Below, piece after piece: positions 26,088 through 34,562 of a stretch of DNA of 64,000 bases; the first letter of the stretch is position 1, and each line of letters opens with the position of its first letter. The position numbers were made by a program, and so were the translations under genes. The notes below the pieces were generated by a model. It ran no database searches, was not told the origin of the DNA, and saw only the letters and a program-made list of their open reading frames with translations. Source of the DNA: Tyzzerella sp. (lineage in GTDB: Bacteria > Bacillota > Clostridia > Lachnospirales > Anaerotignaceae); contig DXZA01000067.1 of NCBI GenBank assembly GCA_019415525.1, forward strand, positions 124,001 to 188,000, read 5' to 3'.

Positions 26088-29000
26088 TTAATCGTCCAAA
26101 TCTGAAAAATCATCATCAAAGCTTAAATCATCTGATAAAACATCATCAGTATACTCATCTTTTAAGAAAGCATCATCTGATAAACTCATATCATCACCAA
26201 AAATGAAATTGCTTAATTTTTCATCTTCGTCTTCTTCATTATCTTTAGCTTTGTAATAATCGTCGTCGTCATCTCTTTCGAAACCGTCGATTTTTACATT
26301 AAGGTCATCTATATCATCAATAGATTCTTTAATTTCAACTTCTGTATTATCTTCACGAAGAACTCTTATGTCAAGACCAAGTGACTGGAGCTCTTTAAGA
26401 AGAACTTTAAATGATTCAGGAACGCCTGGTTCAGGGATATTTTCACCCTTAACAATAGCTTCATAAGTCTTAACACGTCCTACGATATCGTCAGACTTAA
26501 CTGTAAGGATTTCCTGAAGTGTATAAGCAGCACCATAAGCTTCAAGAGCCCAAACTTCCATTTCTCCGAAACGCTGTCCACCAAACTGTGCTTTACCACC
26601 GAGAGGCTGCTGTGTAACGAGAGAGTAAGGACCTGTTGAACGAGCATGGATTTTATCGTCAACAAGGTGGTGGAGTTTAAGGTAGTGCATGAAACCTATT
26701 GTAACTCTATTATCAAAACGTTCTCCAGTACGTCCGTCACGAAGGATAACTTTACCGTCACGGCTTAACTGAACGCCTTTCCATTCTTCTCTATGGTCTC
26801 TGTTTTCCCAGAGTTCATCATATATATCACCATCAAGAAGTTCTTTCCATTTTTCTGAGAACTCGTCCCATTCAAGGTTTACATAGTCGTTTGCCATTTC
26901 AAGAGTATCCATAATGTCAATCTCGTCTGCACCATCAAATACAGGTGTGGCAATTTTCCAACCAAGAGCCTTAGCAGCAAGGCTTAAGTGTGTTTCAAGG
27001 ACCTGACCGATATTCATACGTGAAGGAATACCAAGTGGGTTAAGAACAATATCCAAAGGACGACCATTTTCAAGGAAAGGCATATCCTCTTTAGGAAGTA
27101 CTCTGGAGACAACACCCTTGTTACCGTGACGACCGGCCATTTTGTCACCAACTGAGATTTTACGTTTCTGAGCGATATAAACACGAACAAGCTGATTTAC
27201 ACCTGGTCCAATATCGTCACCGTTTTCTCTTGTAAATATTTTAACGTCTACAATTATACCACTTTCACCGTGTGGAACACGAAGTGAAGTATCTCTAACT
27301 TCTCTTGCTTTTTCACCAAAGATAGCACGAAGAAGTCTTTCTTCAGCTGTAAGCTCTGTTTCACCCTTAGGTGTAACTTTACCAACAAGGATATCATTTG
27401 AACGAACTTCAGCACCAATACGAATGATACCTCTTTCGTCAAGGTCACGAAGAGCATCTTCACCAACATTAGGAATATCTCTTGTGATTTCTTCTGGTCC
27501 AAGTTTAGTATCTCTTGCTTCAGCTTCAAATTCATTTATATGAACAGAAGTATAAACATCTTCCTGAACAAGTCTTTCACTAAGAAGAACAGCATCTTCG
27601 TAGTTATAACCTTCCCAAGTCATGAAACCAATAAGAGGGTTTTTACCAAGAGCAAGCTCTCCTTTATAAGTTGAAGCACCATCAGCAATAATCTGGTCAG
27701 CTTTTACATAATCGCCAACATTTATTATTGGTCTTTGGTTAAGACATGTAGACTGGTTACTTCTCTGATATTTAATAAGTTTATATCTATCTCTTTTACC
27801 TGTTTCTGTTTTAATAACGATTTCGTCAGAAGATATTCTTTCAACAACACCATCATTTTTAGCAATAACACAGATACCAGAGTCTTTAGCTGTTTTATAT
27901 TCCATACCTGTACCAACGATTGGTGAGTCTGTCACTAAAAGAGGTACTGCCTGACGCTGCATGTTAGAACCCATAAGAGCACGGTTAGCGTCGTCATTTT
28001 CAAGGAAAGGAATAAGTGCAGTAGCAACTGAAACCATCTGTTTTGGAGAAACGTCCATAAGGTTAATCTGTTTCTCATCAACTTCTATTGTATCATCACG
28101 GAAACGACCAGCAACTTTCTTATGAACGAAATATCCATTTTCATCAAGAGGTTCGTTAGCCTGTGCAACCATGAAGTTTTCTTCTTCGTCAGCTGTTACA
28201 TATATAAATTCGTCTGTAACACGTGGTCTTTCTCCAGAGTGGTCAACAACTCTATAAGGAGACTCAATGAAACCATATTCATTGATTTTTGCAAAAGTTG
28301 CAAGTGAGTTAATAAGACCGATGTTAGGACCTTCAGGTGTTTCGATAGGACACATTCTTCCGTAGTGAGAATGGTGAACGTCACGAACTTCGAAACCAGC
28401 TCTTTCTCTTGAAAGACCTCCAGGACCAAGGGCAGAAAGTCTTCTCTTATGAGTAAGTTCTGAAAGAGGGTTATTCTGGTCCATAAACTGTGAAAGCTGT
28501 GAACTTCCGAAGAATTCTTTAATAGCAGCTGTAACAGGTTTAACATTAATAAGGTTTTGTGGAACTGCTGCATCAATATCTTGAGTTGTCATTCTTTCAC
28601 GAACAACTCTTTCCATTCTTGTAAGACCTATTCTGAACTGGTTCTGTAAAAGTTCACCTACTGAACGAATACGTCTATTTCCAAGGTGGTCAATGTCGTC
28701 AACATTTCCGAAACCATAATCAAGCTGCATAATATAATTTATAGAAGCCATAATATCTTCTAAAGTAATATGCTTTGGCATAAGTTCATGGAGATTTTCT
28801 TTAATAGCTTCTTTAATTTCCTGTGCATTATCATACTCTTCAAGTATTTTAGCAAGTACAGGATAATAAACATATTCTTTAATACCAAGGTCTTTTGCAC
28901 TAAGACCATACTCACCTATGAAGCAATCAATATCAACTGCCTGATTTGTAAGTATTTTAATATCTCTTTCTTCACCTTCAACAGTGATATAAACAAAAGG

Positions 29001-29978
29001 AACACCTGTGTTCTGAATTTCTTCACAGTTTTCCATAGTAAGCTTTGTACCTGCTTCACAAACGATTTCACCTGTAAGAGGGTCAATAACATCAGCAGCA
29101 AGTTCAGCACCTACGATACGATTTTTTAAAGCAAGTTTTTTATTGAATTTATAACGACCAACTTTAGCAAGGTCATAACGTTTAGGGTCAAAGAACATAC
29201 CTCTTAAAAGAGATTCTGAACTTTCAACAGTTGGTGGCTCCCCTGGACGAAGCTTTTTATATAATTCAATAAGACCTTCTTCATAAGATTTACTTGAATC
29301 TTTTTCGATTGTAGCAAGTATTTTTGGTTCTTCACCAAAAAGGTCAATAATTTCTGTATCTGAACCTATTCCTAAAGCTCTTATAAGAACTGTTACAGGA
29401 ACTTTTCTTGTACGGTCAACACGTACATAAAAAACATCATTTGAATCTGTTTCATATTCAAGCCAAGCTCCACGGTTAGGAATAACAGTTGAAGAAAGAA
29501 GTTTCTTTCCTACTTTGTCAAAGTCTGAAGCATAATATATACCAGGTGAACGTACAAGCTGGCTTACAATAACACGTTCGGCACCATTTATAATAAATGT
29601 ACCTGTTTCTGTCATAAGTGGGAATTCTCCCATAAATATTTCTTGCTCTTTAATTTCATCGAGCTCTTTGTTTATAAGTCTTGCCTTTACTTTGAGAGCA
29701 GCTGCATAAGTTGCGTCTCTTTCTTTACATTCTTCAATAGAATACTTAGGCTCTGAATCCAAAGAAAAGTCGGTGAAACGAAGAATTATGTTACCACTGA
29801 AGTCAGTTATAGGGTTTATGTCGTCAAATACTTCTGAAAGACCTTCTTCCAAAAACCACTTGTAACTGTCTTTCTGAACTTCAATAAGGTTAGGCATATC
29901 AAGGACTTCATTTATTCTTGAGTAGCTTTTCCTTCCTCCGTCACCGTACTGGACAGAGTGAATTCTGTTTTTTTCCAT
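26088..29978 (-). CDS. rpoB: DNA-directed RNA polymerase subunit beta, with long acidic C-terminal tail
   Basis: The 1296-residue beta subunit. The rifampicin region contains FFGSSQLSQFMDQNNPLSEL and THKRRLSALGPGG, wild-type in appearance. The switch region GDKMAGRHGNKGVVSRVLP and the C-terminal block QQPLGGKAQFGGQRFGEMEV are conserved. After the conserved end near residue 1205 the protein continues for about 85 residues that are very rich in Asp and Glu and end SDLDD. Upstream is not rplL but a long leader and an independent promoter. The ATG at 29978 has AAGGGGTGA upstream. Confidence 0.99.
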   Translation of the reverse strand: MEKNRIHSVQYGDGGRKSYSRINEVLDMPNLIEVQKDSYKWFLEEGLSEVFDDINPITDFSGNIILRFTDFSLDSEPKYSIEECKERDATYAAALKVKARLINKELDEIKEQEIFMGEFPLMTETGTFIINGAERVIVSQLVRSPGIYYASDFDKVGKKLLSSTVIPNRGAWLEYETDSNDVFYVRVDRTRKVPVTVLIRALGIGSDTEIIDLFGEEPKILATIEKDSSKSYEEGLIELYKKLRPGEPPTVESSESLLRGMFFDPKRYDLAKVGRYKFNKKLALKNRIVGAELAADVIDPLTGEIVCEAGTKLTMENCEEIQNTGVPFVYITVEGEERDIKILTNQAVDIDCFIGEYGLSAKDLGIKEYVYYPVLAKILEEYDNAQEIKEAIKENLHELMPKHITLEDIMASINYIMQLDYGFGNVDDIDHLGNRRIRSVGELLQNQFRIGLTRMERVVRERMTTQDIDAAVPQNLINVKPVTAAIKEFFGSSQLSQFMDQNNPLSELTHKRRLSALGPGGLSRERAGFEVRDVHHSHYGRMCPIETPEGPNIGLINSLATFAKINEYGFIESPYRVVDHSGERPRVTDEFIYVTADEEENFMVAQANEPLDENGYFVHKKVAGRFRDDTIEVDEKQINLMDVSPKQMVSVATALIPFLENDDANRALMGSNMQRQAVPLLVTDSPIVGTGMEYKTAKDSGICVIAKNDGVVERISSDEIVIKTETGKRDRYKLIKYQRSNQSTCLNQRPIINVGDYVKADQIIADGASTYKGELALGKNPLIGFMTWEGYNYEDAVLLSERLVQEDVYTSVHINEFEAEARDTKLGPEEITRDIPNVGEDALRDLDERGIIRIGAEVRSNDILVGKVTPKGETELTAEERLLRAIFGEKAREVRDTSLRVPHGESGIIVDVKIFTRENGDDIGPGVNQLVRVYIAQKRKISVGDKMAGRHGNKGVVSRVLPKEDMPFLENGRPLDIVLNPLGIPSRMNIGQVLETHLSLAAKALGWKIATPVFDGADEIDIMDTLEMANDYVNLEWDEFSEKWKELLDGDIYDELWENRDHREEWKGVQLSRDGKVILRDGRTGERFDNRVTIGFMHYLKLHHLVDDKIHARSTGPYSLVTQQPLGGKAQFGGQRFGEMEVWALEAYGAAYTLQEILTVKSDDIVGRVKTYEAIVKGENIPEPGVPESFKVLLKELQSLGLDIRVLREDNTEVEIKESIDDIDDLNVKIDGFERDDDDDYYKAKDNEEDEDEKLSNFIFGDDMSLSDDAFLKDEYTDDVLSDDLSFDDDFSDLDD

Positions 29979-30316
29979 AAAGTCACCCCTTAAAAATTTT
30001 AAAAAACTATCTTAACGTAAAAAAATTAGAGCTGCTTAAACACAGTTAGACCTTTGCACAAGCTATCTTTGATCAATAGCCCGAAACAAAAGCCACCAAA
30101 TTTAAGAAATTCTAATAAAATTTTACTTTTCTTACAAAAAAGAAAAGGCTCTGTGTAAAATTACAAAAAAATTACCAATAGGCAATTCATATTGGTTACA
30201 ATTATTTAATACTCTGCAATAAACAGAAATTTTAACCAAAAATATATGTTGAAATAAAATTTACATTGTGCTATAATAAATTATCTAAAAATCTAAATTA
30301 TATTATAGCGTTATGT
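29979..30316 (-). other. Long 5' leader of rpoBC
   Basis: About 340 transcribed bases with no ORF. It holds an 8-bp hairpin at 30126-30147 (minus strand CTTTTCTT / AAGAAAAG) followed by an A/T run. A second weak stem lies at 30061-30080 (GGCTAT with ATAGCT), and T-rich tracts lie near 30018-30030. These could act in attenuation, but no known ribosomal leader was identified. Confidence 0.4.
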
Positions 30317-30322
30317 TTCATA

Positions 30323-30351
30323 ATTCTATCATATCAAGACCTTTTTGTCAA
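30323..30351 (-). promoter_or_regulatory. Sigma-A promoter of rpoBC, overlapping a palindrome
   Basis: On the minus strand TTGACA-N17-TAGAAT. The -35 and the spacer lie within an inverted repeat at 30337-30358 (AAGACCTT / AAGGTCTT), so the promoter is embedded in a potential hairpin. The same repeat is followed on the plus strand by TTTTTGTTTT and could also stop plus-strand transcripts. Confidence 0.75.
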
Positions 30352-30618
30352 GGTCTTTTTGTTTTGCCCTTTTTTAAAAACCCCTTAATTTAGCCATATT
30401 TCAAATTAAATTTACATTTAATATATTTTTTAATTTTAAAAAACCAAAAAATATTATTTAATATAAAAATATTAAATTTATAATATATTTATTTCCAATT
30501 TTTAAAATTGCATAACAAAAATAATATATAAACGCCAAAATTTCATTAAAAATAACAACTAAAAAATTTTTAAAAAAATGCATTTTTGTTAAAAATTAAA
30601 TTCCATTTTTTAACAAAA
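30352..30618. other. Very A+T-rich spacer without recognisable genes
   Basis: The stretch from about 30380 to 30618 is almost entirely A and T with long homopolymer runs. It lies between the 3' end of the CD1247-like gene and the rpoBC promoter. No ORF, repeat array or clear hairpin with a T-run was found; it may include the terminator of the upstream gene and an UP-like element for rpoBC. Confidence 0.5.
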
Positions 30619-30954
30619 TTAATCTTCAAAGTCCTCATCAGAGAAATCTGTTGCACAAACAGGTATCATATTTCCACATTTAGGGCAAGAAATTTCTTCT
30701 TCTTCCTCAAAAACTTCTTGAGAAACTTCTATTTCTTCTCCACACTCAGGACAAATAAAAGCATATTCATAAGTAGCATCTTCATTTTCGTCATTGTTTC
30801 CAAACTGTTCAAGTATTCCATCAAGAAGCTCACTCATATCATCAAGAACATCAGCAAAAGCCATAAAAACTTTTCCCTCTTTTGTATCATCAGAAAATCC
30901 ATTTTCTTTACAATAATCTCTTAAATAATCAACTTTATTTTTAAAATATTCCAT
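30619..30954 (-). CDS. CD1247-type protein with C-terminal zinc ribbon
   Basis: A 111-residue protein. The N-terminal half (MEYFKNKVDYLRDYCKENGF...DVLDDMSELLDGI) matches the CD1247 N-terminal domain known from clostridia. The second half has two CxxC pairs (CPECG and CPKCG) forming a zinc ribbon, separated by an acidic EEEEE stretch, and an acidic tail. The ATG at 30954 has AGGAGG at 7 nt. The family has no known role and is often found next to efp, as here. A terminator lies between the two genes. Confidence 0.8.
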   Translation of the reverse strand: MEYFKNKVDYLRDYCKENGFSDDTKEGKVFMAFADVLDDMSELLDGILEQFGNNDENEDATYEYAFICPECGEEIEVSQEVFEEEEEISCPKCGNMIPVCATDFSDEDFED

Positions 30955-30966
30955 AATCATACCTCC

Positions 30967-31001
30967 TAAAAAAATAAGGTGCAGAAAAAACATTCTGCAC
31001 C
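30967..31001 (-). terminator. Terminator of efp
   Basis: A 9-bp perfect stem GGTGCAGAA / TTCTGCACC, followed on the minus strand by TTATTTTTTT, starts 15 bp after the efp stop codon. The AGGAGG of the next gene lies just beyond the T-run, so read-through would feed that gene. Confidence 0.88.
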
Positions 31002-31015
31002 AAAATTCAGACAAA

Positions 31016-31573
31016 TTAAGCTCTTCCTAAGTATTCACCTGTACGAGTATCAATTTTTATAACTTCACCCTGATTGATGAAAAGAGGTACCTGAACGCTT
31101 GCACCTGTTTCAACAATAGCAGGTTTTGTAGCACCCTGTGCTGTATTTCCTGCAAATCCTGGTTCTGTTTCTGTAATTTCAAGTTCTACGAATAATGGAG
31201 GTTCGATACCGAATACCTGTCCTTCATAAGAAAGGATTTTAACCATTTCGTTTTCTTTAACAAATTTAAGAGCATCACCAACATCAGTTGAGTTTACTGC
31301 TATCTGGTCAAATGTTTCCACATTCATAAAGTGGAAAAGGTCACCATCTGTATAAAGATACTGCATATCAAGTCTGTCAATATGAGCTCTTGGCATTTTT
31401 TCAGTTGGTCTGAAAGTTTTTTCAACAACAGCTCCTGTTTTAAGATTTCTTATTTTTGTACGAACGAAAGCTGCTCCTTTACCTGGTTTAACATGCTGGA
31501 ACTCAAGAATAACATAAATCTCTCCTTCATATTCCATTGTTACACCATTTCTAAATTCACCTGCTGAAATCAT
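31016..31573 (-). CDS. efp: Translation elongation factor P
   Basis: EF-P relieves ribosome stalling at polyproline motifs. The 185-residue product has the KOW-like N domain with the loop PGKGAA, where Lys32 is the residue that is modified or reaches the peptidyl transferase centre, and two OB domains ending GEVIKIDTRTGEYLGRA. Length is normal. No modification enzyme is nearby. Confidence 0.98.
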   Translation of the reverse strand: MISAGEFRNGVTMEYEGEIYVILEFQHVKPGKGAAFVRTKIRNLKTGAVVEKTFRPTEKMPRAHIDRLDMQYLYTDGDLFHFMNVETFDQIAVNSTDVGDALKFVKENEMVKILSYEGQVFGIEPPLFVELEITETEPGFAGNTAQGATKPAIVETGASVQVPLFINQGEVIKIDTRTGEYLGRA

Positions 31574-31676
31574 TAGTTTTCCTCCTCGTTAATAAAACAA
31601 ATCATTTACTATTTTAAATTAATTTTTAACTTTTTTCAATAAAAAGTTTTGATTTTCGTGTAAAATATAAGGTTTT

Positions 31677-32201
31677 TCAATAATTTTTAAAGGGTTTTAT
31701 ACCCTCACGTCTAAAATAAAAACCCATAACAAAACTTTCCATACCTCTTTTAACCTTTGTAATAAGCTGGTCACGATTACATATCGGTGCAGTAAGAATA
31801 GAATAAGCACCTGCTCTATTTCCACACCAAACATCAGTAAATGCTTGGTCACCAATCATTGCTGTTTCATTATTTTTTACATTTAATTTTGCCATAACCT
31901 TTGAAATTTTTTTAATTCCAGGCTTTCCGGCTTTGTATATAGCTATTGCACCTAAATCCTCGTTAAAAAGTTCTATTCTTCCCTTATTATTATTTGAAAG
32001 TATAGCAACTTTAAACCCCTGATTTTTAAGAAACTTAAACAATTTTATAAGTTTATCATCAGGCTTTTCAATATCAAAAGGAACAAGAGTATTATCAATA
32101 TCAAAAACAAGTAATTTTATACCTTTGTTTTTAAGCTCCTCCAAAGGAAGTTCATATACAGACCTTATATACATATCAGGAAAAAATCTGTCAAGAATCA
32201 A
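31677..32201 (-). CDS. YqeG-family HAD IIIA phosphatase
   Basis: A 174-residue HAD-type hydrolase with the nucleophile motif FDIDNTLV near residue 34, the motif II serine in LSNNNKGR and the late motif GDQAFTDVWCGNRAGAYSIL. This matches the YqeG family, often located near efp or aroE in Firmicutes. The TTG at 32201 is chosen because GAGG lies 8 nt upstream; a GTG at 32210 overlaps that site. Substrate is unknown; a phosphatidylglycerophosphate phosphatase-like role has been shown for some relatives. Confidence 0.85.
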   Translation of the reverse strand: MILDRFFPDMYIRSVYELPLEELKNKGIKLLVFDIDNTLVPFDIEKPDDKLIKLFKFLKNQGFKVAILSNNNKGRIELFNEDLGAIAIYKAGKPGIKKISKVMAKLNVKNNETAMIGDQAFTDVWCGNRAGAYSILTAPICNRDQLITKVKRGMESFVMGFYFRREGIKPFKNY

Positions 32202-32275
32202 AAAAAACACCTCAATTATAATTTTTGTAAAAAAATTATATCAAACAAAGATATTATTGTAAAGAAAAAGGCCTA

Positions 32276-32890
32276 TTATCTCATAAATGGATTATTTTTT
32301 CTTTCATATTCAAGAGTTGTTGAAGGTCCATGTCCTGGAAAAACCTTAAAATTACCATCAATACTTGCTAATTTTTTAAGTGATTGCATAATAGCTTTCA
32401 TATCACCTGTTTCAAAATCAGTTCTTCCACAGCTTCCTTGGAAAAGAGTATCACCTGAAATTATGCAGTCACCTATAAAAAGGCATATACTTCCTTCAGT
32501 ATGTCCTGGTGTATACATAACTTTAAATTCCATTTCACCAACGGTAAAAGTTTCACCATCTTTTAAAAGTATGTCAGGAATAATACTTACATCTCCTCCC
32601 ATATAACAAGAAAGATTTACAGCAGGGTCTTTAAGAACTCTTGTTTCATGCTCTCCAGCACAAACTTTGCAACCATATTTTTCTTTAATTTCATTAACAG
32701 CACTTATGTGGTCACCATGACCATGTGTAAGGATTATATATGAAGGTTTTAAATTATTTTTATCAAAATAATCTTCAAATATTCCGGCATCACCTTCACA
32801 ATCTACAATAACACAATTTTTATTTGAATCAGTAAGAACATAGCAGTTTGTACCACCATTTCCCATAACAAAACATTTCATGTCTATCAT
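32276..32890 (-). CDS. MBL-fold metallo-hydrolase (glyoxalase II-like)
   Basis: A 204-residue metallo-beta-lactamase-fold enzyme. The metal motif THGHGDH is at residues 55-61, with further ligands in TPGHTEGS, SGDTLF and FPGHGP. Small proteins of this group include hydroxyacylglutathione hydrolase-like and YcbL-like enzymes; the substrate cannot be told from sequence. It has its own promoter with an overlapping palindrome. Confidence 0.85.
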   Translation of the reverse strand: MIDMKCFVMGNGGTNCYVLTDSNKNCVIVDCEGDAGIFEDYFDKNNLKPSYIILTHGHGDHISAVNEIKEKYGCKVCAGEHETRVLKDPAVNLSCYMGGDVSIIPDILLKDGETFTVGEMEFKVMYTPGHTEGSICLFIGDCIISGDTLFQGSCGRTDFETGDMKAIMQSLKKLASIDGNFKVFPGHGPSTTLEYERKNNPFMR

Positions 32891-32934
32891 AAAAATTTAT
32901 CTCTCCTATTTAACAAATAATATTTATTACACAT

Positions 32935-32974
32935 ATTATAATAGTAAATCAATAAATCTATCAATAGATTTATT
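32935..32974 (-). promoter_or_regulatory. Promoter of the MBL hydrolase with overlapping palindrome
   Basis: On the minus strand TTGATA-N18-TATAAT, with the -10 about 45 bp before the gene. A perfect 10-bp inverted repeat, AATAAATCTA and TAGATTTATT with a 4-nt centre (32951-32974), covers the -35, as an operator would. Confidence 0.6.
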
Positions 32975-33084
32975 TTAAAAAAAATATGTATAAATATATT
33001 TATATTTACATATACATAACATTACCTAAATATTTATATAACCCTACTATGTTATTTATATATATAAGAAAGGAGTTGATAAAA

Positions 33085-33195
33085 ATGAAAAGTCACCATA
33101 TTATATTTACTACAACAGAAAAAGAAAATACAGCAACTACAACAAATAGTGTACCAGTGGAGGTATTAGAAGAATGTCTTTACCTTGTAGAATAA
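33085..33195 (+). CDS. 36-residue orphan protein
   Basis: A short ORF with a strong ribosome binding site (AAAGGAG at 9 nt), an ATG at 33085 and its own terminator right after it. The product starts MKSHHIIFTTTEKENTATTT and ends VEVLEECLYLVE. The middle is threonine-rich and the end acidic and hydrophobic, with one cysteine. There is no signal peptide. It is the only plus-strand gene between rpoB and the cotJ operon. No family was recognised; a leader-like or regulatory small protein is possible. Confidence 0.6.
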   Translation: MKSHHIIFTTTEKENTATTTNSVPVEVLEECLYLVE

Positions 33196-33210
33196 TAAAT
33201 ATACTAATTA

Positions 33211-33256
33211 AAAAGAGAGGTCACTTAATAATAAGTAAGTAACCTCTCTTTTTTAT
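33211..33256 (+). terminator. Terminator of the 36-residue gene
   Basis: An 11-bp stem (AAAAGAGAGGT / ACCTCTCTTTT) with a long loop, followed by TTTTATATTT, 15 bp after the stop codon. Confidence 0.85.
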
Positions 33257-33257
33257 A

Positions 33258-33297
33258 TTTAAAAATAAAAAAACAGTTTTGAAAATTCAAAACTGTT
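33258..33297 (-). terminator. Terminator of tRNA-Arg
   Basis: A perfect inverted repeat, AACAGTTTTGAA with its complement, followed on the minus strand by TTTTTTTATTTTT. It begins 6 bp beyond the tRNA 3' end. Confidence 0.9.
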
Positions 33298-33302
33298 TAA
33301 GA

Positions 33303-33376
<74 letters not shown>

Positions 33377-33405
33377 ACAAAGTATTTATTATTGGCACGA
33401 ACTAT

Positions 33406-33434
33406 ATTCTACATAATAAAAACTATTTTGTCAA
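33406..33434 (-). promoter_or_regulatory. Promoter of tRNA-Arg
   Basis: On the minus strand TTGACA-N17-TAGAAT. The -10 lies 30 bp before the tRNA 5' end. The hexamers and spacing are identical to those of the rpoBC promoter. Confidence 0.85.
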
Positions 33435-33448
33435 CAACTTTTTTTAAA

Positions 33449-33477
33449 AAATTTTAAAAAGGCGGAAAAAATCCGCC
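33449..33477 (-). terminator. Terminator of ridA
   Basis: A 6-bp GC-rich stem GGCGGA / TCCGCC with a 5-nt loop, followed on the minus strand by TTTTTAAAATTTTTT, 10 bp after the stop codon. Confidence 0.88.
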
Positions 33478-33487
33478 AAAAAATAAA

Positions 33488-33871
33488 TTATTCACCTATA
33501 TATGCTATCATTTCTATTTCAACCATAACATCTTTAGGAAGTCTTGCAACTTCAACACAAGCTCTTGCAGGTTTATGTTCACTAAAATATTCACCATAAA
33601 CTTCATTTATAGCACCGAAATTATTCATATCTGAAATAAATATTCCTGCTTTAACAACATCTTTTACAGTAGCACCACATGATTTAAGTATTGCAACACA
33701 ATTTTCAAGAGATTGTCTTGTTTGAGCCTCAATACCTTCTACAATAGTATTTGTTTTTGGGTCAATAGGGATTTGACCTGAAACAAAAGCAAAACCGCCT
33801 GCAACAACAGCATGTGAGTATGGTCCAAGAGCCTCAGGTGCATTTTCTGCTGTAATCATTTTTAAACTCAT
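33488..33871 (-). CDS. ridA: RidA-family 2-iminobutanoate/2-iminopropanoate deaminase
   Basis: RidA hydrolyses reactive enamine/imine products of PLP enzymes. The 127-residue product has LGPYSHAV, AFVSGQIPIDP and the C-terminal signature KPARACVEVARLPKDVMVEI, whose arginine (in ARAC) binds the substrate carboxylate. Length is normal. It is monocistronic, divergent from the cotJ operon. The ATG at 33871 has GGGAGG upstream; a second ATG four codons on is possible. Confidence 0.93.
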   Translation of the reverse strand: MSLKMITAENAPEALGPYSHAVVAGGFAFVSGQIPIDPKTNTIVEGIEAQTRQSLENCVAILKSCGATVKDVVKAGIFISDMNNFGAINEVYGEYFSEHKPARACVEVARLPKDVMVEIEMIAYIGE

Positions 33872-33959
33872 TGAAAAAACCTCCCAATTTCATTATTTAG
33901 AATAATTTAATATTAGTGTCTATAAACATTATTGTCAAGACGAAAATACACTAATATCA

Positions 33960-33988
33960 TTAACATATTTTTATTTTTTGCATAGACT
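33960..33988 (+). promoter_or_regulatory. Possible mother-cell (sigma-E-like) promoter of cotJ
   Basis: A CATAGACT -10-like box at 33981-33988 fits CATAnnnT, 32 bp before cotJA. An ATATT-type -35-like sequence lies upstream, but the spacing is shorter than usual. In Bacillus subtilis cotJ is under sigma-E control, which is the reason for proposing this. Confidence 0.3.
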
Positions 33989-34019
33989 GTTTGTAAAGAT
34001 ATATAAGGAGTTTAACGAA

Positions 34020-34277
34020 ATGGAAGAATGTTTCAAAAACTATATTCAGAAGTTTTCAAAAAACAAAGACTATTCTAACAATCAAAACACAAGTAACAAC
34101 AGCTGCAATACATGTGTAATAGAAAAATCTGGCTATGCCCAAGCCTATATACCATATCAAGAGGATACTAATATTATGAAAGAGGATAAAAGTTTTTATT
34201 CTGGAACAGCCTTTAGTGCTCTTGTAATGCCTTACGAAAAAAATTCAGCACTTAAAAGATTTAATGTAAAGGAGTGA
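34020..34277 (+). CDS. cotJA: Spore coat-associated protein CotJA
   Basis: An 85-residue protein. The C-terminal half (AQAYIPYQEDTNI...GTAFSALVMPY) matches the CotJA pattern of AYVPWQ followed by GTxFPxLxxPY. The N-terminal 45 residues are polar, Asn-rich and low in complexity, with two cysteines (SCNTC). The ATG at 34020 has AAGGAG upstream; a longer frame from 33978 has no site. It is first in a cotJA-cotJB-cotJC operon, with 6 bp to cotJB. CotJA and CotJC are needed for each other's incorporation into the inner coat in B. subtilis. Confidence 0.85.
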   Translation: MEECFKNYIQKFSKNKDYSNNQNTSNNSCNTCVIEKSGYAQAYIPYQEDTNIMKEDKSFYSGTAFSALVMPYEKNSALKRFNVKE

Positions 34278-34283
34278 TTTAAA

Positions 34284-34544
34284 ATGACTCGTGAAGAATT
34301 ATTAAAAAGTCTTATGGAGCTTGATTTTATGGCAGTTGATATAGGTCTTTTTCTAAATACACATCCTAATGATAGTGTTATGATAGAAGAATATAATAAA
34401 ATTATAACAGCAGCACAAATCCTTCGTGAAAAATTTGAAAACATGTATGGTCCTCTCTGCTCTTTCAGGTCATATGCTCAGAAAGGTTGGGAATGGATTG
34501 ATAATCCATGGCCATGGCAAAAAGAAGCAAACTTTGATTTATAA
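34284..34544 (+). CDS. cotJB: Spore coat protein CotJB
   Basis: An 86-residue protein with the CotJB blocks LLKSLMELDFMAVDIGLFLN, THPND and YGPL, ending WEWIDNPWPWQKEANF. Normal length. It lies between cotJA and the interrupted cotJC, with 18 bp to the latter, so all three are on one transcript. Confidence 0.92.
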   Translation: MTREELLKSLMELDFMAVDIGLFLNTHPNDSVMIEEYNKIITAAQILREKFENMYGPLCSFRSYAQKGWEWIDNPWPWQKEANFDL

Positions 34545-34562
34545 TGAAAGGAGCAGTCAAAA

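Noticed and set aside
30337..30358. Plus-strand terminator near the rpoBC promoter
   Set aside because: The hairpin is followed by a T-run on the plus strand, but no plus-strand gene lies upstream; it is reported only as a palindrome overlapping the promoter.
32986..33084. Upstream extension of the 36-residue gene (69 codons)
   Set aside because: The added part is a Tyr/Ile repeat from A+T-rich DNA and lies before the ribosome binding site at 33070-33077.
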